NCBI RefSeq assembly: GCF_040529185.1
Contig: NZ_CP159510.1
Coordinates: forward strand, 496,001 to 560,000
Length of the DNA stretch: 64,000 nt
Direction of reading: 5' to 3'
Source: Sporolactobacillus sp. Y61
Lineage (GTDB): Bacteria > Bacillota > Bacilli > Bacillales > Sporolactobacillaceae
A program made the translations under genes and the position numbers. Positions 16,043-24,971 of the stretch are shown here, in pieces; positions within the stretch are counted from its first letter, which is position 1, and the number at the start of each line of letters is the position of its first letter. The notes beneath the pieces were generated by a model, which saw only the letters and a list, made by a program, of their open reading frames with translations, was not told the origin of the DNA and made no database searches.

Positions 16043-17341
16043 TTATTTTGATTGTTCAAGTGCCTTATTTGTCTCTTCTGCTGCTTTATCCAGAGCCTTT
16101 TTCGGATCCACACCCTGGTACAGGCTCTCCATAGCTGTAACAATATTCTGTCTGGCCTCCGGGAAGACAGAAATCAGGGCACCCTGAGTAGCTGTCGAAG
16201 CTTTTGTATTGTGAAGCTGTTCGACAGTTACTTTCAGTTGCGGGTATTTTCCCCATTCCTGTTTAACGACTTCTTCATTATAAGCGCCGGGATTGGTCGC
16301 AAAGTAACCCGATTCGACATGCCATTTCGCCTGAACTTCCGGCGTTGATAAATACTTCATAAAATCCCAGGCAGCCTTCTGTTTATCTTCATCAATGCCA
16401 CTCGACATCCAGACTGATGCACCACCAATAATCACACCCTGACGATCAACACCATCCGGAACCGGGAGGTAAGATGCGCCGACTTCAAAAGGAGAGTCCT
16501 CAACAAGATTTTTTACACCTGCTGAAGAATCCAGAAACATCACTATTTTACCGGATTGAAAAGATGCCCGCATATTATCCCAGTTTGTCCCAACATTATA
16601 TATGGTTCCGGCTTTATTCATGTCACTGATCAGCTGAAAAACTTTAAGGCCTTTTTCATCATTGAAGGCAACTTTTTTAGCATCACCTTTACGTCCATTT
16701 TCATTATCGACATACATGCCGCCCTGTTCAGCCAACAGTTGTTCGAAGAACCAGCCATAATTTAATATGGCAAAACCTTTCTGATCACCGGTTGTCAGTT
16801 TCTTTGCCGCGTCCTTCAGTTCACTGTATGTCATCGGCGGTTTTTCCGGATCAAGCCCTGCTTTCTTAAAGGCATCTTTGTTATAGACCAGAATCGGGGT
16901 TGAAGAATTAAACGGCATGGAGTATTGTTTTCCATCAACCGTATAGTAATTTGAGATATTTTTCTCCCACTGAGAAGTATCATAGTTTTCTTCATCAATA
17001 AATTTCTGAACAGGCTGAATTTTGCCACTATCGATCATATGCTTTGTACCGATTTCGAAGGTTTGCATGATGGTTGGTGCATCTTTTGTCCCTGCAACGG
17101 CGTTGAACTTAGTCAGGGCATCCTCATATGTACCCTGATACGTAGGTGTCACGTGCACTTTATCCTGGGATTTGTTGTATTCATCAGCAATCTTCTTGAC
17201 CGTTTCCTGAAGTGGACCGCTCATGGAATGCCAGAAAGTGACCTCAACTTTACCTGATCCACTATTTGACCCTGAGGAATTAGAACATGCTGACAGGACA
17301 ATCAACATAATAGCCGCAAAAAAAAGAAAGAACTTTTTCAT
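16043..17341 (-). CDS. ugpB: Glycerol-3-phosphate ABC transporter substrate-binding lipoprotein UgpB
   Basis: This roughly 432-residue extracellular solute-binding protein of cluster 1 is lipid-anchored. The start at 17341 gives a signal peptide ending in the lipobox LSAC, with GGGAG about 10 bases ahead; the frame itself opens at 17359. Motifs of UgpB-type proteins include VTFWHSMSGP near the mature N terminus and YSMPFNSSTPILVYNKDAFKKAG. It captures sn-glycerol-3-phosphate or its diesters for UgpAE. It is the last gene of ugpCAEB. The specificity call leans on the adjacent glpQ and on these motifs; other sugar-binding proteins of the family are the alternative. Confidence 0.8.
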   Translation of the reverse strand: MKKFFLFFAAIMLIVLSACSNSSGSNSGSGKVEVTFWHSMSGPLQETVKKIADEYNKSQDKVHVTPTYQGTYEDALTKFNAVAGTKDAPTIMQTFEIGTKHMIDSGKIQPVQKFIDEENYDTSQWEKNISNYYTVDGKQYSMPFNSSTPILVYNKDAFKKAGLDPEKPPMTYSELKDAAKKLTTGDQKGFAILNYGWFFEQLLAEQGGMYVDNENGRKGDAKKVAFNDEKGLKVFQLISDMNKAGTIYNVGTNWDNMRASFQSGKIVMFLDSSAGVKNLVEDSPFEVGASYLPVPDGVDRQGVIIGGASVWMSSGIDEDKQKAAWDFMKYLSTPEVQAKWHVESGYFATNPGAYNEEVVKQEWGKYPQLKVTVEQLHNTKASTATQGALISVFPEARQNIVTAMESLYQGVDPKKALDKAAEETNKALEQSK

Positions 17342-17369
17342 TTGATAAAACACTCCCATATGATTTTCG

Positions 17370-18182
17370 TTATTTAATTGCGCCCTGTGTTAATCCTTTT
17401 CTCAGTTGCTTCTGGCCAAAAAACAGCAATAAGAGAGTTGGAATAATCACAACGATGACAGCAGCCATAACTACGCCCCAGTCAGTAGACAACTCCTGGG
17501 CCTGCATTTGTTTTAACCCGATCTGGACGGTTCTGACGGATTCATCGTTTGTTACCAGTAAAGGCCACAGATACATATTCCACGTTGTCAGAAAGCTGTA
17601 AATACCAAATGTAAATAATGTCGTCCGTGAGATCGGCAGAACAATATTCCAAAAAAACCGAAACCGGCTTATTCCGGCAACTCTTGTTGCTTCATAAAGC
17701 TCATAAGGTATGGTTTTAAACTGCTGACGCAGCAAAAAAGTTCCAAAAGCTGAGGCCATAAAAGGAACAGTTAATGCCGTAAATGAATTGATCCATCCCA
17801 GCTGCTGGACGGTCAGAAAATTTGGGATAACTGTTGATTCACCGGGAATCATCATCGTTGAGATAAAAAGGAAAAAGAGCAGTTCCCGTCCTTTGAATCT
17901 GATGAAAACGAAAGCGAACGCTGCCAGACTGGCCAGTGCCAATTCTCCAGCCATGACCATTAAGGACACCAGAAAAGTGTTCCCGATATATAGAAACAGT
18001 GGCGTTCTTTCAAACGCTGCGCTGTAGTTTTCCAGTGAAAAAGAAGAAGGAATGATTTTCCCCTGAAGAACCTCTCCCCCCTGCATAAAGCTGATGAGAA
18101 AGGCATACAGAATGGGAAAGATCATCAAAAAGCCACTAACGGTAAGTAAAATGTAGAGTCCCGTTTTTTTTGCTTTACTCAT
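17370..18182 (-). CDS. ugpE: ABC transporter permease UgpE (MalG type)
   Basis: This 270-residue inner-membrane permease has six hydrophobic helices. The cytoplasmic EAA loop (YELYEATRVAGISRFRFFWN, about residues 183-202) contacts the ATPase. It belongs to the MalG-like family of carbohydrate and glycerol-phosphate importers. Its start overlaps the ugpA stop by four bases, as expected for subunits made in equal amounts. It pairs with UgpA to form the channel. Specificity is inferred from the operon. Confidence 0.82.
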   Translation of the reverse strand: MSKAKKTGLYILLTVSGFLMIFPILYAFLISFMQGGEVLQGKIIPSSFSLENYSAAFERTPLFLYIGNTFLVSLMVMAGELALASLAAFAFVFIRFKGRELLFFLFISTMMIPGESTVIPNFLTVQQLGWINSFTALTVPFMASAFGTFLLRQQFKTIPYELYEATRVAGISRFRFFWNIVLPISRTTLFTFGIYSFLTTWNMYLWPLLVTNDESVRTVQIGLKQMQAQELSTDWGVVMAAVIVVIIPTLLLLFFGQKQLRKGLTQGAIK

Positions 18183-19102
18183 TGATAATGCACCTTCTTC
18201 TCACCAATCCTGAACTGGATCACCGTAACAATGAGAACCAGGAAAAAAAGGATAACAGCCTGCGCACTGGCCGGTCCAAACTTATAGTTAATGAATGCAT
18301 CCTTGTACAGAGAGTACACGATAACATTTGTTGATTCGAGGGGTCCTCCTGCAGTCAAAATATCGATCTGTCCGAATGTCTGAAAAGCATTGATCAGCTG
18401 AACGGTTGACACGAAAAACAGAGTAGGTGACAGCATGGGCAAGGTGATCTTCCGCAGTGAATACCAGTAGCTGACGCCGGCAATCCGGGCACTCTCGTAA
18501 AGTTTGTCGTCAATGTTCTGTAACCCGCCAAGAAGGATTAAAAACGAAAAACCGGTATGCATCCAGATGGTTACTATAGCGACTGCATATATGGCAATAT
18601 TGGGTTCAAGAAGCCACTGAACATCTTCAAGCCCAAATAGATTAAGCAGTCGGTTGAATAAACCCATGGATGGGTTATACATAAACATCCATATAATGGC
18701 GGAAGCTCCCACACTCATGCCCATGGTCGAAGAAAAAATGGTCCTGAAAAATCCGATCCCCTTTAATTTCTCATTTGCCAGTAAAGCGAGAAAAAGTGCA
18801 AGAATCACACTGGTCGGAACAGTCAGCAGAACAAAATATCCGGTTACCTTCATACTGTTCCAGAATCGCTCTGATCCAAATAATGCTGTGTAATTGGCAA
18901 ATCCGGAAAATGTGAGCGGGTTACCCTGCGAATCCGTGTTGAACAGGCTCATGTATAAGGCGCGAATCATCGGATAAAAGGTAAAAACTGCGAGCAGAAG
19001 AATGGAAGGCAGAAGATAAAGCAAGCCTTCTGCTAATTGCCATTTACTTCCGACCACTTTCACATGCTTTGTCTGGATGGGGACTCTCGGCATGGCGCTC
19101 AT
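18179..19102 (-). CDS. ugpA: ABC transporter permease UgpA (MalF type)
   Basis: This 307-residue permease has six membrane segments, a cytoplasmic N-terminal tail and an EAA loop (DKLYESARIAGVSYWYSLRK, about 207-226). It heterodimerises with UgpE. Its start overlaps the ugpC stop by four bases and its stop overlaps the ugpE start, so the operon is tightly coupled. The family is certain; the glycerol-3-phosphate substrate is inferred from context. Confidence 0.82.
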   Translation of the reverse strand: MSAMPRVPIQTKHVKVVGSKWQLAEGLLYLLPSILLLAVFTFYPMIRALYMSLFNTDSQGNPLTFSGFANYTALFGSERFWNSMKVTGYFVLLTVPTSVILALFLALLANEKLKGIGFFRTIFSSTMGMSVGASAIIWMFMYNPSMGLFNRLLNLFGLEDVQWLLEPNIAIYAVAIVTIWMHTGFSFLILLGGLQNIDDKLYESARIAGVSYWYSLRKITLPMLSPTLFFVSTVQLINAFQTFGQIDILTAGGPLESTNVIVYSLYKDAFINYKFGPASAQAVILFFLVLIVTVIQFRIGEKKVHYQ

Positions 19103-20217
19103 TGTAACGCCGCCTTTACATCATGCTGTTCCATCTGATCTTCCTGGTGATAAATGAGCTGACCTGTTTCACGGTCAAACAAAAACAGATCTTTTTCATC
19201 CAGATAAACAGGGATATGTTCCCCGACACGTACCGACCATTGTCCGCTCCATTTAGCTGTCCATTGTGTATCTTTGATATTGAACGTGATCAGCGTGTCG
19301 GTTCCCAGCACTTCAACATTGATCACTTCAACAACAAAAGTTACCCTGTTCTCTTGTGCAAGATGTATTTTTTCTGCACGAATCCCAATCGTAATCTGGT
19401 GATTGTTCAGCTGTTTTCTGATTACATCACTGACCGTCATTTTCCGATGTGCATCAAATATAACTGAATTTCCGCTGATTTCAATATCCAGCAGATTCAT
19501 TGGAGGCGTTCCGATGAATGAAGCAACAAACCTGTTGCCCGGTCGATTATAAACATCCAGCGGTTTTCCGATCTGCTGTACATGCCCTTCATTAAGAATC
19601 ATCATACGATCGGCCATGGTCATCGCTTCTGTCTGATCATGCGTGACATAGATTAAAGTCATGTTTAACTTTCTCTGGATCTGACGGATTTCGGAACGCA
19701 TCTTTGCCCGAAGTTTAGCATCTAAATTCGATAACGGTTCATCCATGAGACATATTGGTGAGTGGGTGACAATCGATCTGGCTAAAGCAACGCGTTGTCT
19801 CTGACCACCGGATAGTTGACGTGGTTTACGTTTAAGTAATTGATCCAGTCCAAGCATATCAGCGGCTTCCTGACAACGTTTATTCTGTTCCGCTTTTGAA
19901 ATTTTTTTAGTGTACAAACCAAAAGTGATGTTCTGCTCAACGTTCAGATGCGGGTACAGGGCATAGTTCTGAAATACCATGGAAAGATGACGTTTACTTG
20001 GAGGCAGGTGATTCGCAGGCTGCCCCCCTATCAGAATGTCACCTGAAGTGATGTTTTCCAAACCGGCAATCATTCGGAGCATTGTACTTTTCCCGCACCC
20101 TGACGGTCCGACCAAAACAAAAAATTCACCATTTTCGACGTCGACATCAATATGGTGAATGACATTGGTTTTTCCGTCATACGATTTACTGACATTTACC
20201 AGCTGTACCTGCTTCAT
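19099..20217 (-). CDS. ugpC: ABC transporter ATPase UgpC (MalK type)
   Basis: This 372-residue ATP-binding subunit energises UgpAE. It has Walker A GPSGCGKST (about 38-46), the Q-loop region MVFQNYALYPHL, the signature LSGGQRQR (about 135) and Walker B CLMDEPLSNLDAKLR. A C-terminal OB-type regulatory domain follows (TIGIRAEKIHL, about 285-296). It is the first gene of the operon, with a promoter about 170 bases upstream. MalK-type ATPases are sometimes shared between sugar importers, so it may serve other permeases too. Confidence 0.85.
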   Translation of the reverse strand: MKQVQLVNVSKSYDGKTNVIHHIDVDVENGEFFVLVGPSGCGKSTMLRMIAGLENITSGDILIGGQPANHLPPSKRHLSMVFQNYALYPHLNVEQNITFGLYTKKISKAEQNKRCQEAADMLGLDQLLKRKPRQLSGGQRQRVALARSIVTHSPICLMDEPLSNLDAKLRAKMRSEIRQIQRKLNMTLIYVTHDQTEAMTMADRMMILNEGHVQQIGKPLDVYNRPGNRFVASFIGTPPMNLLDIEISGNSVIFDAHRKMTVSDVIRKQLNNHQITIGIRAEKIHLAQENRVTFVVEVINVEVLGTDTLITFNIKDTQWTAKWSGQWSVRVGEHIPVYLDEKDLFLFDRETGQLIYHQEDQMEQHDVKAALQ

Positions 20218-20385
20218 GCTTCGTCCCCTTTCATCAAGATGGTTGCTGACACCCCGGTCAGTTTTTTATGACTCATACAGATAACAGAAACAGATTTTCG
20301 TTCAATGAACTTTCATCTGCGCATCTTCTGTTCGATTCCCATTCTACTCATCTCGTATGAATTGTCTGTAAATCTAATTTTGATT

Positions 20386-20435
20386 ATTATAAAAATACAG
20401 TTAAGATGTGTTTACATTTCGTTTCATAAATTATG
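20386..20435 (-). promoter_or_regulatory. ugp promoter with candidate Pho-box repeats
   Basis: On the minus strand, -35 TAAACA (20414-20409) and a perfect -10 TATAAT (20391-20386) are 17 bases apart. On the plus strand the same region carries TTAAGA, TTACAT and TTCATA at 11-base intervals (20401-20428). That spacing is typical of PhoP boxes, though on the opposite strand to the gene. Phosphate control would suit a glycerol-phosphate importer. Confidence 0.5.
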
Positions 20436-20438
20436 AGT

Positions 20439-20475
20439 AAAAAAAAAGCAGGGCCATTATGGGCTCTGTGTTATG
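20439..20475 (-). terminator. Terminator overlapping the end of glpQ
   Basis: On the minus strand an imperfect hairpin (CAGAGCC with GGCCCTG around ATAAT) overlaps the glpQ stop and is followed by nine T (20447-20439). Confidence 0.7.
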
Positions 20476-21344
20476 TCATCGGCCTTATCCGGATAATTTG
20501 TAAACATACCATCGACACCAAACCCTGTCAGTCTTTTCATATCTGAAACTGAATTGACTGTCCACGGGTGCACTTGCAGTTGCTCCTCATGAGCTTTACG
20601 GACAAAACTTTCTGTCACTCCCTGATAATCCGGACCAACGGCATCTGCATATCGGGAAATAGCCGGAAGATCCATTTTTTCCGGATAACCCAGCTGAACT
20701 AAAAAGAGTTGCGGATATCGGTCATTAAGACGTTTCAGACTGTCGGCACTGAAGGATTCAATAATCACTTTTCTGTTCTCCGCACCCGAATGGATTAAAT
20801 GATTTTTTTTCAGAACTTTGAGCAGCTCATCTTCCATTCCCGGATATTCGGCTGGTTTCTTCGTTTCAATATAATAGTTTGCCTGTTTTCCGAAGGTTTG
20901 AATCACTTCCTGTAAAGTGGGTATGGATAAATCATGATTCCCCGAATCCGCTTCACCTGGAAACTTTTGATTAAACCATGATCCGGCATCCAGTGACTTA
21001 ATTTGATCGAGAGTCAGTTCCTTTACAGAACCGGTTCCATTTGTCGTCCGATCCACTTTATCATCGTGCATGGCGATAAGCTGCCTGTCCTTTGTCATCT
21101 GCAGATCAATTTCTATGTAATCTGTATCCATCTTTTCAGCCATGCGATAAGCCGGAATGGTGTGCTCTGGTGCATAGCCTGAAGCTCCGCGGTGTGCAAT
21201 GACAATCGGCGGGGTTGAACGGGTATCATGACCTGCCTGACCTGCCACAGCCGCATGCTCATTTGAGCATCCTGAGATAAAATACAGGGCGGCAAAAGCG
21301 GCAAACAGAAACAAAAGTTTTTTACCCATAAGAAACGTCATCAC
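20457..21344 (-). CDS. glpQ: Glycerophosphodiester phosphodiesterase GlpQ, lipoprotein
   Basis: This 295-residue exported enzyme hydrolyses glycerophosphodiesters to sn-glycerol-3-phosphate and an alcohol. An N-terminal signal peptide ends in the lipobox ISGC (about residue 26). The GDPD domain shows the catalytic start IAHRGASGYAPEHT (about 49-62) and the metal-binding YIEIDLQMTKD. HDDKVDRTTNGTG also matches the family. It lies upstream of ugpCAEB on the same strand with its own terminator, so it would supply substrate to that importer. The exact start is uncertain: GTG at 21344 or ATG codons at 21341 and 21329. Confidence 0.88.
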   Translation of the reverse strand: MMTFLMGKKLLFLFAAFAALYFISGCSNEHAAVAGQAGHDTRSTPPIVIAHRGASGYAPEHTIPAYRMAEKMDTDYIEIDLQMTKDRQLIAMHDDKVDRTTNGTGSVKELTLDQIKSLDAGSWFNQKFPGEADSGNHDLSIPTLQEVIQTFGKQANYYIETKKPAEYPGMEDELLKVLKKNHLIHSGAENRKVIIESFSADSLKRLNDRYPQLFLVQLGYPEKMDLPAISRYADAVGPDYQGVTESFVRKAHEEQLQVHPWTVNSVSDMKRLTGFGVDGMFTNYPDKADDITQSP

Positions 21345-21611
21345 TCCAAATCTTTAGTAAGTCTGCTCATTCAGGTCACACCAGGATGAGGCTATTGTTA
21401 TATCCCGATTAACACGCACCACTTTCATTGACTTGACGAAGCCAAGTCTCTGACGCCGGCTGGCCTTTTTCGTAAACGCCGGGTTCCTGATCATCACCGT
21501 CAATCAATGCCCGCTGAGCATCAATATCAGGCAAAGCCTGCTACATGGGCAGCCCTCCCTGTTTTTTTTTATTTTAACATGTTTATCGAAGGAAACGTCA
21601 CTGCGGCACAA

Positions 21612-21641
21612 GAAAAAGCGGAGGGAACGGGCCTCCGCTTT
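21612..21641 (-). terminator. Terminator, minus strand
   Basis: A nine- to ten-pair stem, AAAGCGGAGG with CCTCCGCTTT, is followed on the minus strand by TTTTTCTTG. It lies downstream of the DUF1540 gene. Confidence 0.75.
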
Positions 21642-21690
21642 CTCACGTACCTAATACAAATTTGCCTATTGCTGTTCTTTATCCAGCATA

Positions 21691-21760
21691 AACGGCAGTA
21701 CCCTCTCAGGGTGATGAGGGTAAGCGAACTTCACCAGGTGGGGGATGCCCCCCCGCTGCG
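21691..21760. repeat. Structured intergenic repeat, copy 1
   Basis: A roughly 70-base element shares GGCAGTA, then ATGAGGGTAAGCGAACT (21714-21730), then GGTGGGGGA (21737-21745), in the same order and spacing as copy 2 at 29409-29479. It sits right after the DUF1540 stop. Its hairpin content suggests a small mobile palindromic element or a structured RNA; its identity is unknown. Confidence 0.6.
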
Positions 21761-21772
21761 TGAAGTTTCACT

Positions 21773-21928
21773 TTATTTTTCAGGCTCAAAAGTTTTGCAA
21801 TCTGTCTCTTCGGTTCGTTTCGCCTGTCTGCCTTTATGACTGACCACGTAAATGGCGTCTGCTGAACATTTATTTTCTGTCTCCCAATAGGAGCAGTTAT
21901 TCACTTCACAGAGTACATCTTTAGCCAA
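21773..21928 (-). CDS. DUF1540 small cysteine-rich protein
   Basis: This is a 51-residue protein of the DUF1540 family, common in Bacilli and Clostridia and of unknown function. The family pattern is clear: LCEVNNCSYWETENKCSADAI, then a Thr-Asp-Cys-Lys-Thr-Phe near the end, giving four conserved Cys that could bind metal. The open frame continues upstream to 21976. The TTG at 21928 is preferred because it gives the usual MAKDVLCEV start and has AGGGGGTGA about 6 bases ahead. Function cannot be stated. Confidence 0.8.
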   Translation of the reverse strand: MAKDVLCEVNNCSYWETENKCSADAIYVVSHKGRQAKRTEETDCKTFEPEK

Positions 21929-22000
21929 AGCTTTCACCCCCTCGGCCTGTAGTATCTGCCTGTCCGGGGAAATCAATGCTTCAGCGGTGTTCCTGTAGCG

Positions 22001-22672
22001 TCAGCTGACGTGACTCACTAAGTCATCAAGAAAATGAAATAAGACCACTCGATTTTCTTCAGGAACGGGAAAGTTTTCAATCTCTTCAGCGCTTTGCACA
22101 TAGCGGGATGAATCGATATAATCCCCGTCATGGGTAAGCAGGAGACGGACACTCTCCGGTGTGGTTTCCAGATGAAACTGCAGGCCGATCACACGCTGCC
22201 GAAAGACAAAGCCCTGATTCCTGCAGGCCGCGCTGCTGAACAGCCGTTCAGCCTGATCAGGTATGGCGAACTGCTCCCCGTGCCAGTGGAATGCAGTCAG
22301 GTGATCCGGAATAAAAGACCCGGTGCCAGACGTCGCCTGTACCGGATGCCATCCGACTTCTTTCGGTCCCGGAGTCACCGCTGCCCCTAATGCCTTCGCA
22401 ATCTGCTGCGCACCGAGACATACGCCGAAAACCGGAGTGCCCCGGGAAATCACGCTGCGGATCAGCCGGCGCTCTTCCTCAAGCCAGCTTTCTTTATCGT
22501 TAGCGCTCATCGGCCCGCCAAGGAGAATCAGAAACTGAATGCCCTCCGGCCGGGGAACAGGGTCCCGCCCGTAAAGTTTATGAATACGTAATTCATGTCC
22601 CCTGTCACTTGCCCACTCACTGATTGCCGCCGGTTTCTCAAAGGAAATATGCTGCAGAACATCAATTTTCAC
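22001..22672 (-). CDS. Class I glutamine amidotransferase-like protein
   Basis: This 223-residue stand-alone amidotransferase domain resembles the GuaA N-terminal domain and YcgI/GatD-type proteins. The nucleophile elbow GVCLGAQ (Cys at about 85) and the His-Glu pair in LQFHLET (about 165-171) are present, so the Cys-His-Glu triad is intact. LILLGGPMSAND forms the oxyanion region. The synthase partner is not next to it, so the acceptor of the ammonia is unknown. The GTG at 22672 follows AGAGGTGAC. Confidence 0.82.
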   Translation of the reverse strand: MKIDVLQHISFEKPAAISEWASDRGHELRIHKLYGRDPVPRPEGIQFLILLGGPMSANDKESWLEEERRLIRSVISRGTPVFGVCLGAQQIAKALGAAVTPGPKEVGWHPVQATSGTGSFIPDHLTAFHWHGEQFAIPDQAERLFSSAACRNQGFVFRQRVIGLQFHLETTPESVRLLLTHDGDYIDSSRYVQSAEEIENFPVPEENRVVLFHFLDDLVSHVS

Positions 22673-22848
22673 TACCTGTCACCTCTGAACCAGATTTTAC
22701 GCTTACACCCTATTTCGTGCCATCATATCCGTCATAAAAATACAGCATATAGAGATATGATAACATCATTCACATCCGAAAAAAATTCTTGCCTACCTGC
22801 TGTCATCCATCCTGACTGAAACGGGTGACGAGACTGAAGAGATGGTCT

Positions 22849-23627
22849 TCAGATCTGACTCTGTTTTGCCTGTGCTTTCTTCCTCTCGCTGCGCATCACG
22901 ATATAGAGATAAATGCCAATGCCGGAAAAAGTGATGAGCAGACTCAGCACGCTTTTTGTTGCTGCATCCATATCCGTTTGATTGAGAAGGAGTTCCGGAA
23001 CGATGAGAAAGGCCGGCATGAGAACAGAGACCCATGTTTTCGCCCAGATAGCGACACTGATCAGGAATAAGCAGGCCAGAGTGACAGAAGTGATCTGCCC
23101 CGCTGTACCCAGATGTATGACAGGAGAATCAACAGCCCGATCAAGATAGGTCAGCCCGACAAAGAGAACGATCGGGGTCAGGCTGCAGCCGTAAAAAAAA
23201 GGTGTTCCCTGATCTTTGACATCTGACGACTGGCAACATACTTAAACAGAAGAATGATCAGAATAAGTCCAAGAAGGGTGATCAGGAGATTTCCTGTTAT
23301 TTCAAGTAACGACCAGGAAAATATGCCATCCGCTGCCTTATTGAGTATATCGAAGCAAATCACTCCCAGCAGAATCATCGGTCCGTAGACCAGCAGATTT
23401 CGGGGATCAAAGGACATCTCTCCGGCTAACTGATCCATATAGGCTTTGGGGGTCCTCCCGATAATCATCTCCACACTTTTTCCATCTTTTTCCGCTTCAG
23501 ACAAATGATCTTCCAGTTCACCGACAATATCTTCAATTTCCGTCTCTTTTTTCCCGCTCGATAATAAATAAAGTCGCAGATTCTTCAGAAATTCACGGCT
23601 TTCTTCAGACAGTTCCTCCATTTTCAT
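22849..23627 (-). pseudogene. HAAS-domain (DUF1700/DUF1129-like) membrane protein, frame broken
   Basis: The 5' part (23627-23178, 149 residues) has an N-terminal HAAS-like helical domain (LYLLSSGKKETEIEDIVGELEDH) and two membrane helices. It stops at FTAAA just after a run of eight T (plus-strand A run 23193-23200). One extra T would join it to a second frame, YGCSLTPIVLFVGLTYLD and onward, which adds three to four membrane helices and a charged tail up to TGA at 22851-22849. The intact product would be about 258 residues. HAAS proteins act with PadR regulators, and a PadR gene overlaps its start by four bases. The break may be a real mutation, phase variation or a sequencing error. Confidence 0.75.
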
Positions 23628-23950
23628 TTTTCCTCCTCCAGCACATGATTCACGCTACTGGATATCTGACGCCAGCTTTTTTTGAACACATCCAGTTCCT
23701 TCTTCCCTGTATCGGTTAAGGTGTAATATTTCCGCTGTGGTCCTCCCGAGGGCAGTCTTTTCGAGTGGGTTTTAACCAGACCCTCTCTACGCATGCGGAT
23801 CAATAAAGGGTAAATGCTTCCCTCACGGACCATGGTGAACCCGTAATCACTCAGCTTTTCCATCATTTCATAGCCATAAATCTCACCTTTCGCTATTATG
23901 GCCAGCAGGCATCCTTCTAAAATTCCTTTAAGCATCTGGCTCGACGACAC
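23624..23950 (-). CDS. PadR-family transcriptional regulator
   Basis: This 108-residue winged-helix regulator of the small PadR subfamily shows MLKGILEGCLLAIIAKGEIYGYEM followed by the wing GPQRKYYTLTDTGKKEL; together these are diagnostic. The frame stays open to 24064, but the GTG at 23950 has GAGGTGAG 6 bases ahead and gives the normal size. It overlaps the HAAS membrane protein gene, the usual PadR-HAAS pairing, in which PadR represses its own operon. The inducer is unknown, though cell-envelope stress is typical for such modules. Confidence 0.85.
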   Translation of the reverse strand: MSSSQMLKGILEGCLLAIIAKGEIYGYEMMEKLSDYGFTMVREGSIYPLLIRMRREGLVKTHSKRLPSGGPQRKYYTLTDTGKKELDVFKKSWRQISSSVNHVLEEEK

Positions 23951-24135
23951 AACGCTCACCTCATGAGGGAAAACTGACTTGTATTGCAATATAGATGGGT
24001 AAATAAAAAATGCTTGTCCAACATCCTTGTTATACAAGATAGCATAGCTTCGGATTCTTTTCAAGCACTCTCATCCCCCCTGCACGTGCTATAATTAAAT
24101 TAACTACTTACTTTATATAAGGAGCCTGGCCTGAA

Positions 24136-24885
24136 ATGAATGACACAATCCATAACCTTTTAAACCACCGCAGCATACGCAGTTTTACCGGTCAGAAGAT
24201 CCCGTCTGACTATATCGATCTGATGGTTCGCGCCGCACAGCATGCCTCAACAAGTAACTTTTTTCAGCAATACTCGATCATACGCGTCACTGATCCGGCT
24301 AAGAAAAGGGCCCTTGCCCGGATCGGCAACCAGCACTACATAGCCGAAGCCGATGGACTGTTCGTTTTCATCATTGATATGCACCGCAACGCGGTTATTG
24401 CTGAAGCAAAGGGACAGAAAACAGATGTACTCGGCTCAACCGATTTTTTCTTCCGCGCCTTCAGTGATACAGTTGTCGCCGCGCAGAACCTCGTCACCGC
24501 GGCTGAAAGTCTGGGACTCGGCGCCGTATACCTGGGCAGTATTCTGAATGACCCCCGGTCCGTCATTGATTTATTGAAACTGCCGAAGCTGACGTTCCCC
24601 GCATTTGGTGTCGCGACCGGCTATCCGAATCAATCACCGCAGCTCAAACCACGCCTGCCTGAGGAAGCTGTTTATTTTGAAAATGAATACCATTCGATGA
24701 CGAAACCTCTCGACGCGTTAAAGGACTACGACCATGAAGTCAACCAGTACTACGACCTGCGTGATGCGAACCGCCGTGTGGATACGTTCACCAATCAGAT
24801 CGCAAAGGCGGTCTCCGGAACCCAGTCAGAAAGCAAAAAGAACATGTTAGAAACCCTGAAAGCACAGGGGCTGATCCGGTACTGA
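24136..24885 (+). CDS. Oxygen-insensitive NADPH nitroreductase / FMN reductase (NfsA type)
   Basis: This 249-residue flavoprotein of the NfsA/Frp family performs two-electron reduction of nitroaromatics, quinones or FMN with NADPH. It shows the FMN-binding start LLNHRSIRSFTGQKIP (about 7-22), the helix QNLVTAAESLGLGAVYLGSI (about 119-138) and the C-terminal lid with YYDLR and basic residues. SD AAGGAG lies 11 bases ahead of ATG. It is a single gene ended by a strong terminator. Confidence 0.87.
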   Translation: MNDTIHNLLNHRSIRSFTGQKIPSDYIDLMVRAAQHASTSNFFQQYSIIRVTDPAKKRALARIGNQHYIAEADGLFVFIIDMHRNAVIAEAKGQKTDVLGSTDFFFRAFSDTVVAAQNLVTAAESLGLGAVYLGSILNDPRSVIDLLKLPKLTFPAFGVATGYPNQSPQLKPRLPEEAVYFENEYHSMTKPLDALKDYDHEVNQYYDLRDANRRVDTFTNQIAKAVSGTQSESKKNMLETLKAQGLIRY

Positions 24886-24922
24886 CGGGATAACCCGCCC
24901 GCCTGTCAACTGCCTGATCTTT

Positions 24923-24971
24923 GCCGGACCTGCACGTACGTTGAGGCGTGAGGTCCGGCACTTAGTTTTTG
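24923..24971 (+). terminator. Terminator of the nitroreductase gene
   Basis: A ten-pair perfect stem, TGCCGGACCT with AGGTCCGGCA, closes a 19-base loop and is followed by CTTAGTTTTTG. It overlaps the 3' end of the convergent DUF1835 gene. Confidence 0.8.

Larger units (their letters stand above)
21345..21772. other. Intergenic region between glpQ and the DUF1540 gene
   Basis: No gene is seen. It holds a terminator (21612-21641) and a structured repeat (21691-21760), which are listed separately. The rest (21345-21611) shows nothing I can name beyond a presumed glpQ promoter. Confidence 0.5.

Noticed and set aside
22793..23035. 80-codon minus-strand frame as a separate gene
   Set aside because: The region reads as the membrane half of the HAAS protein in another frame, which is a better explanation.
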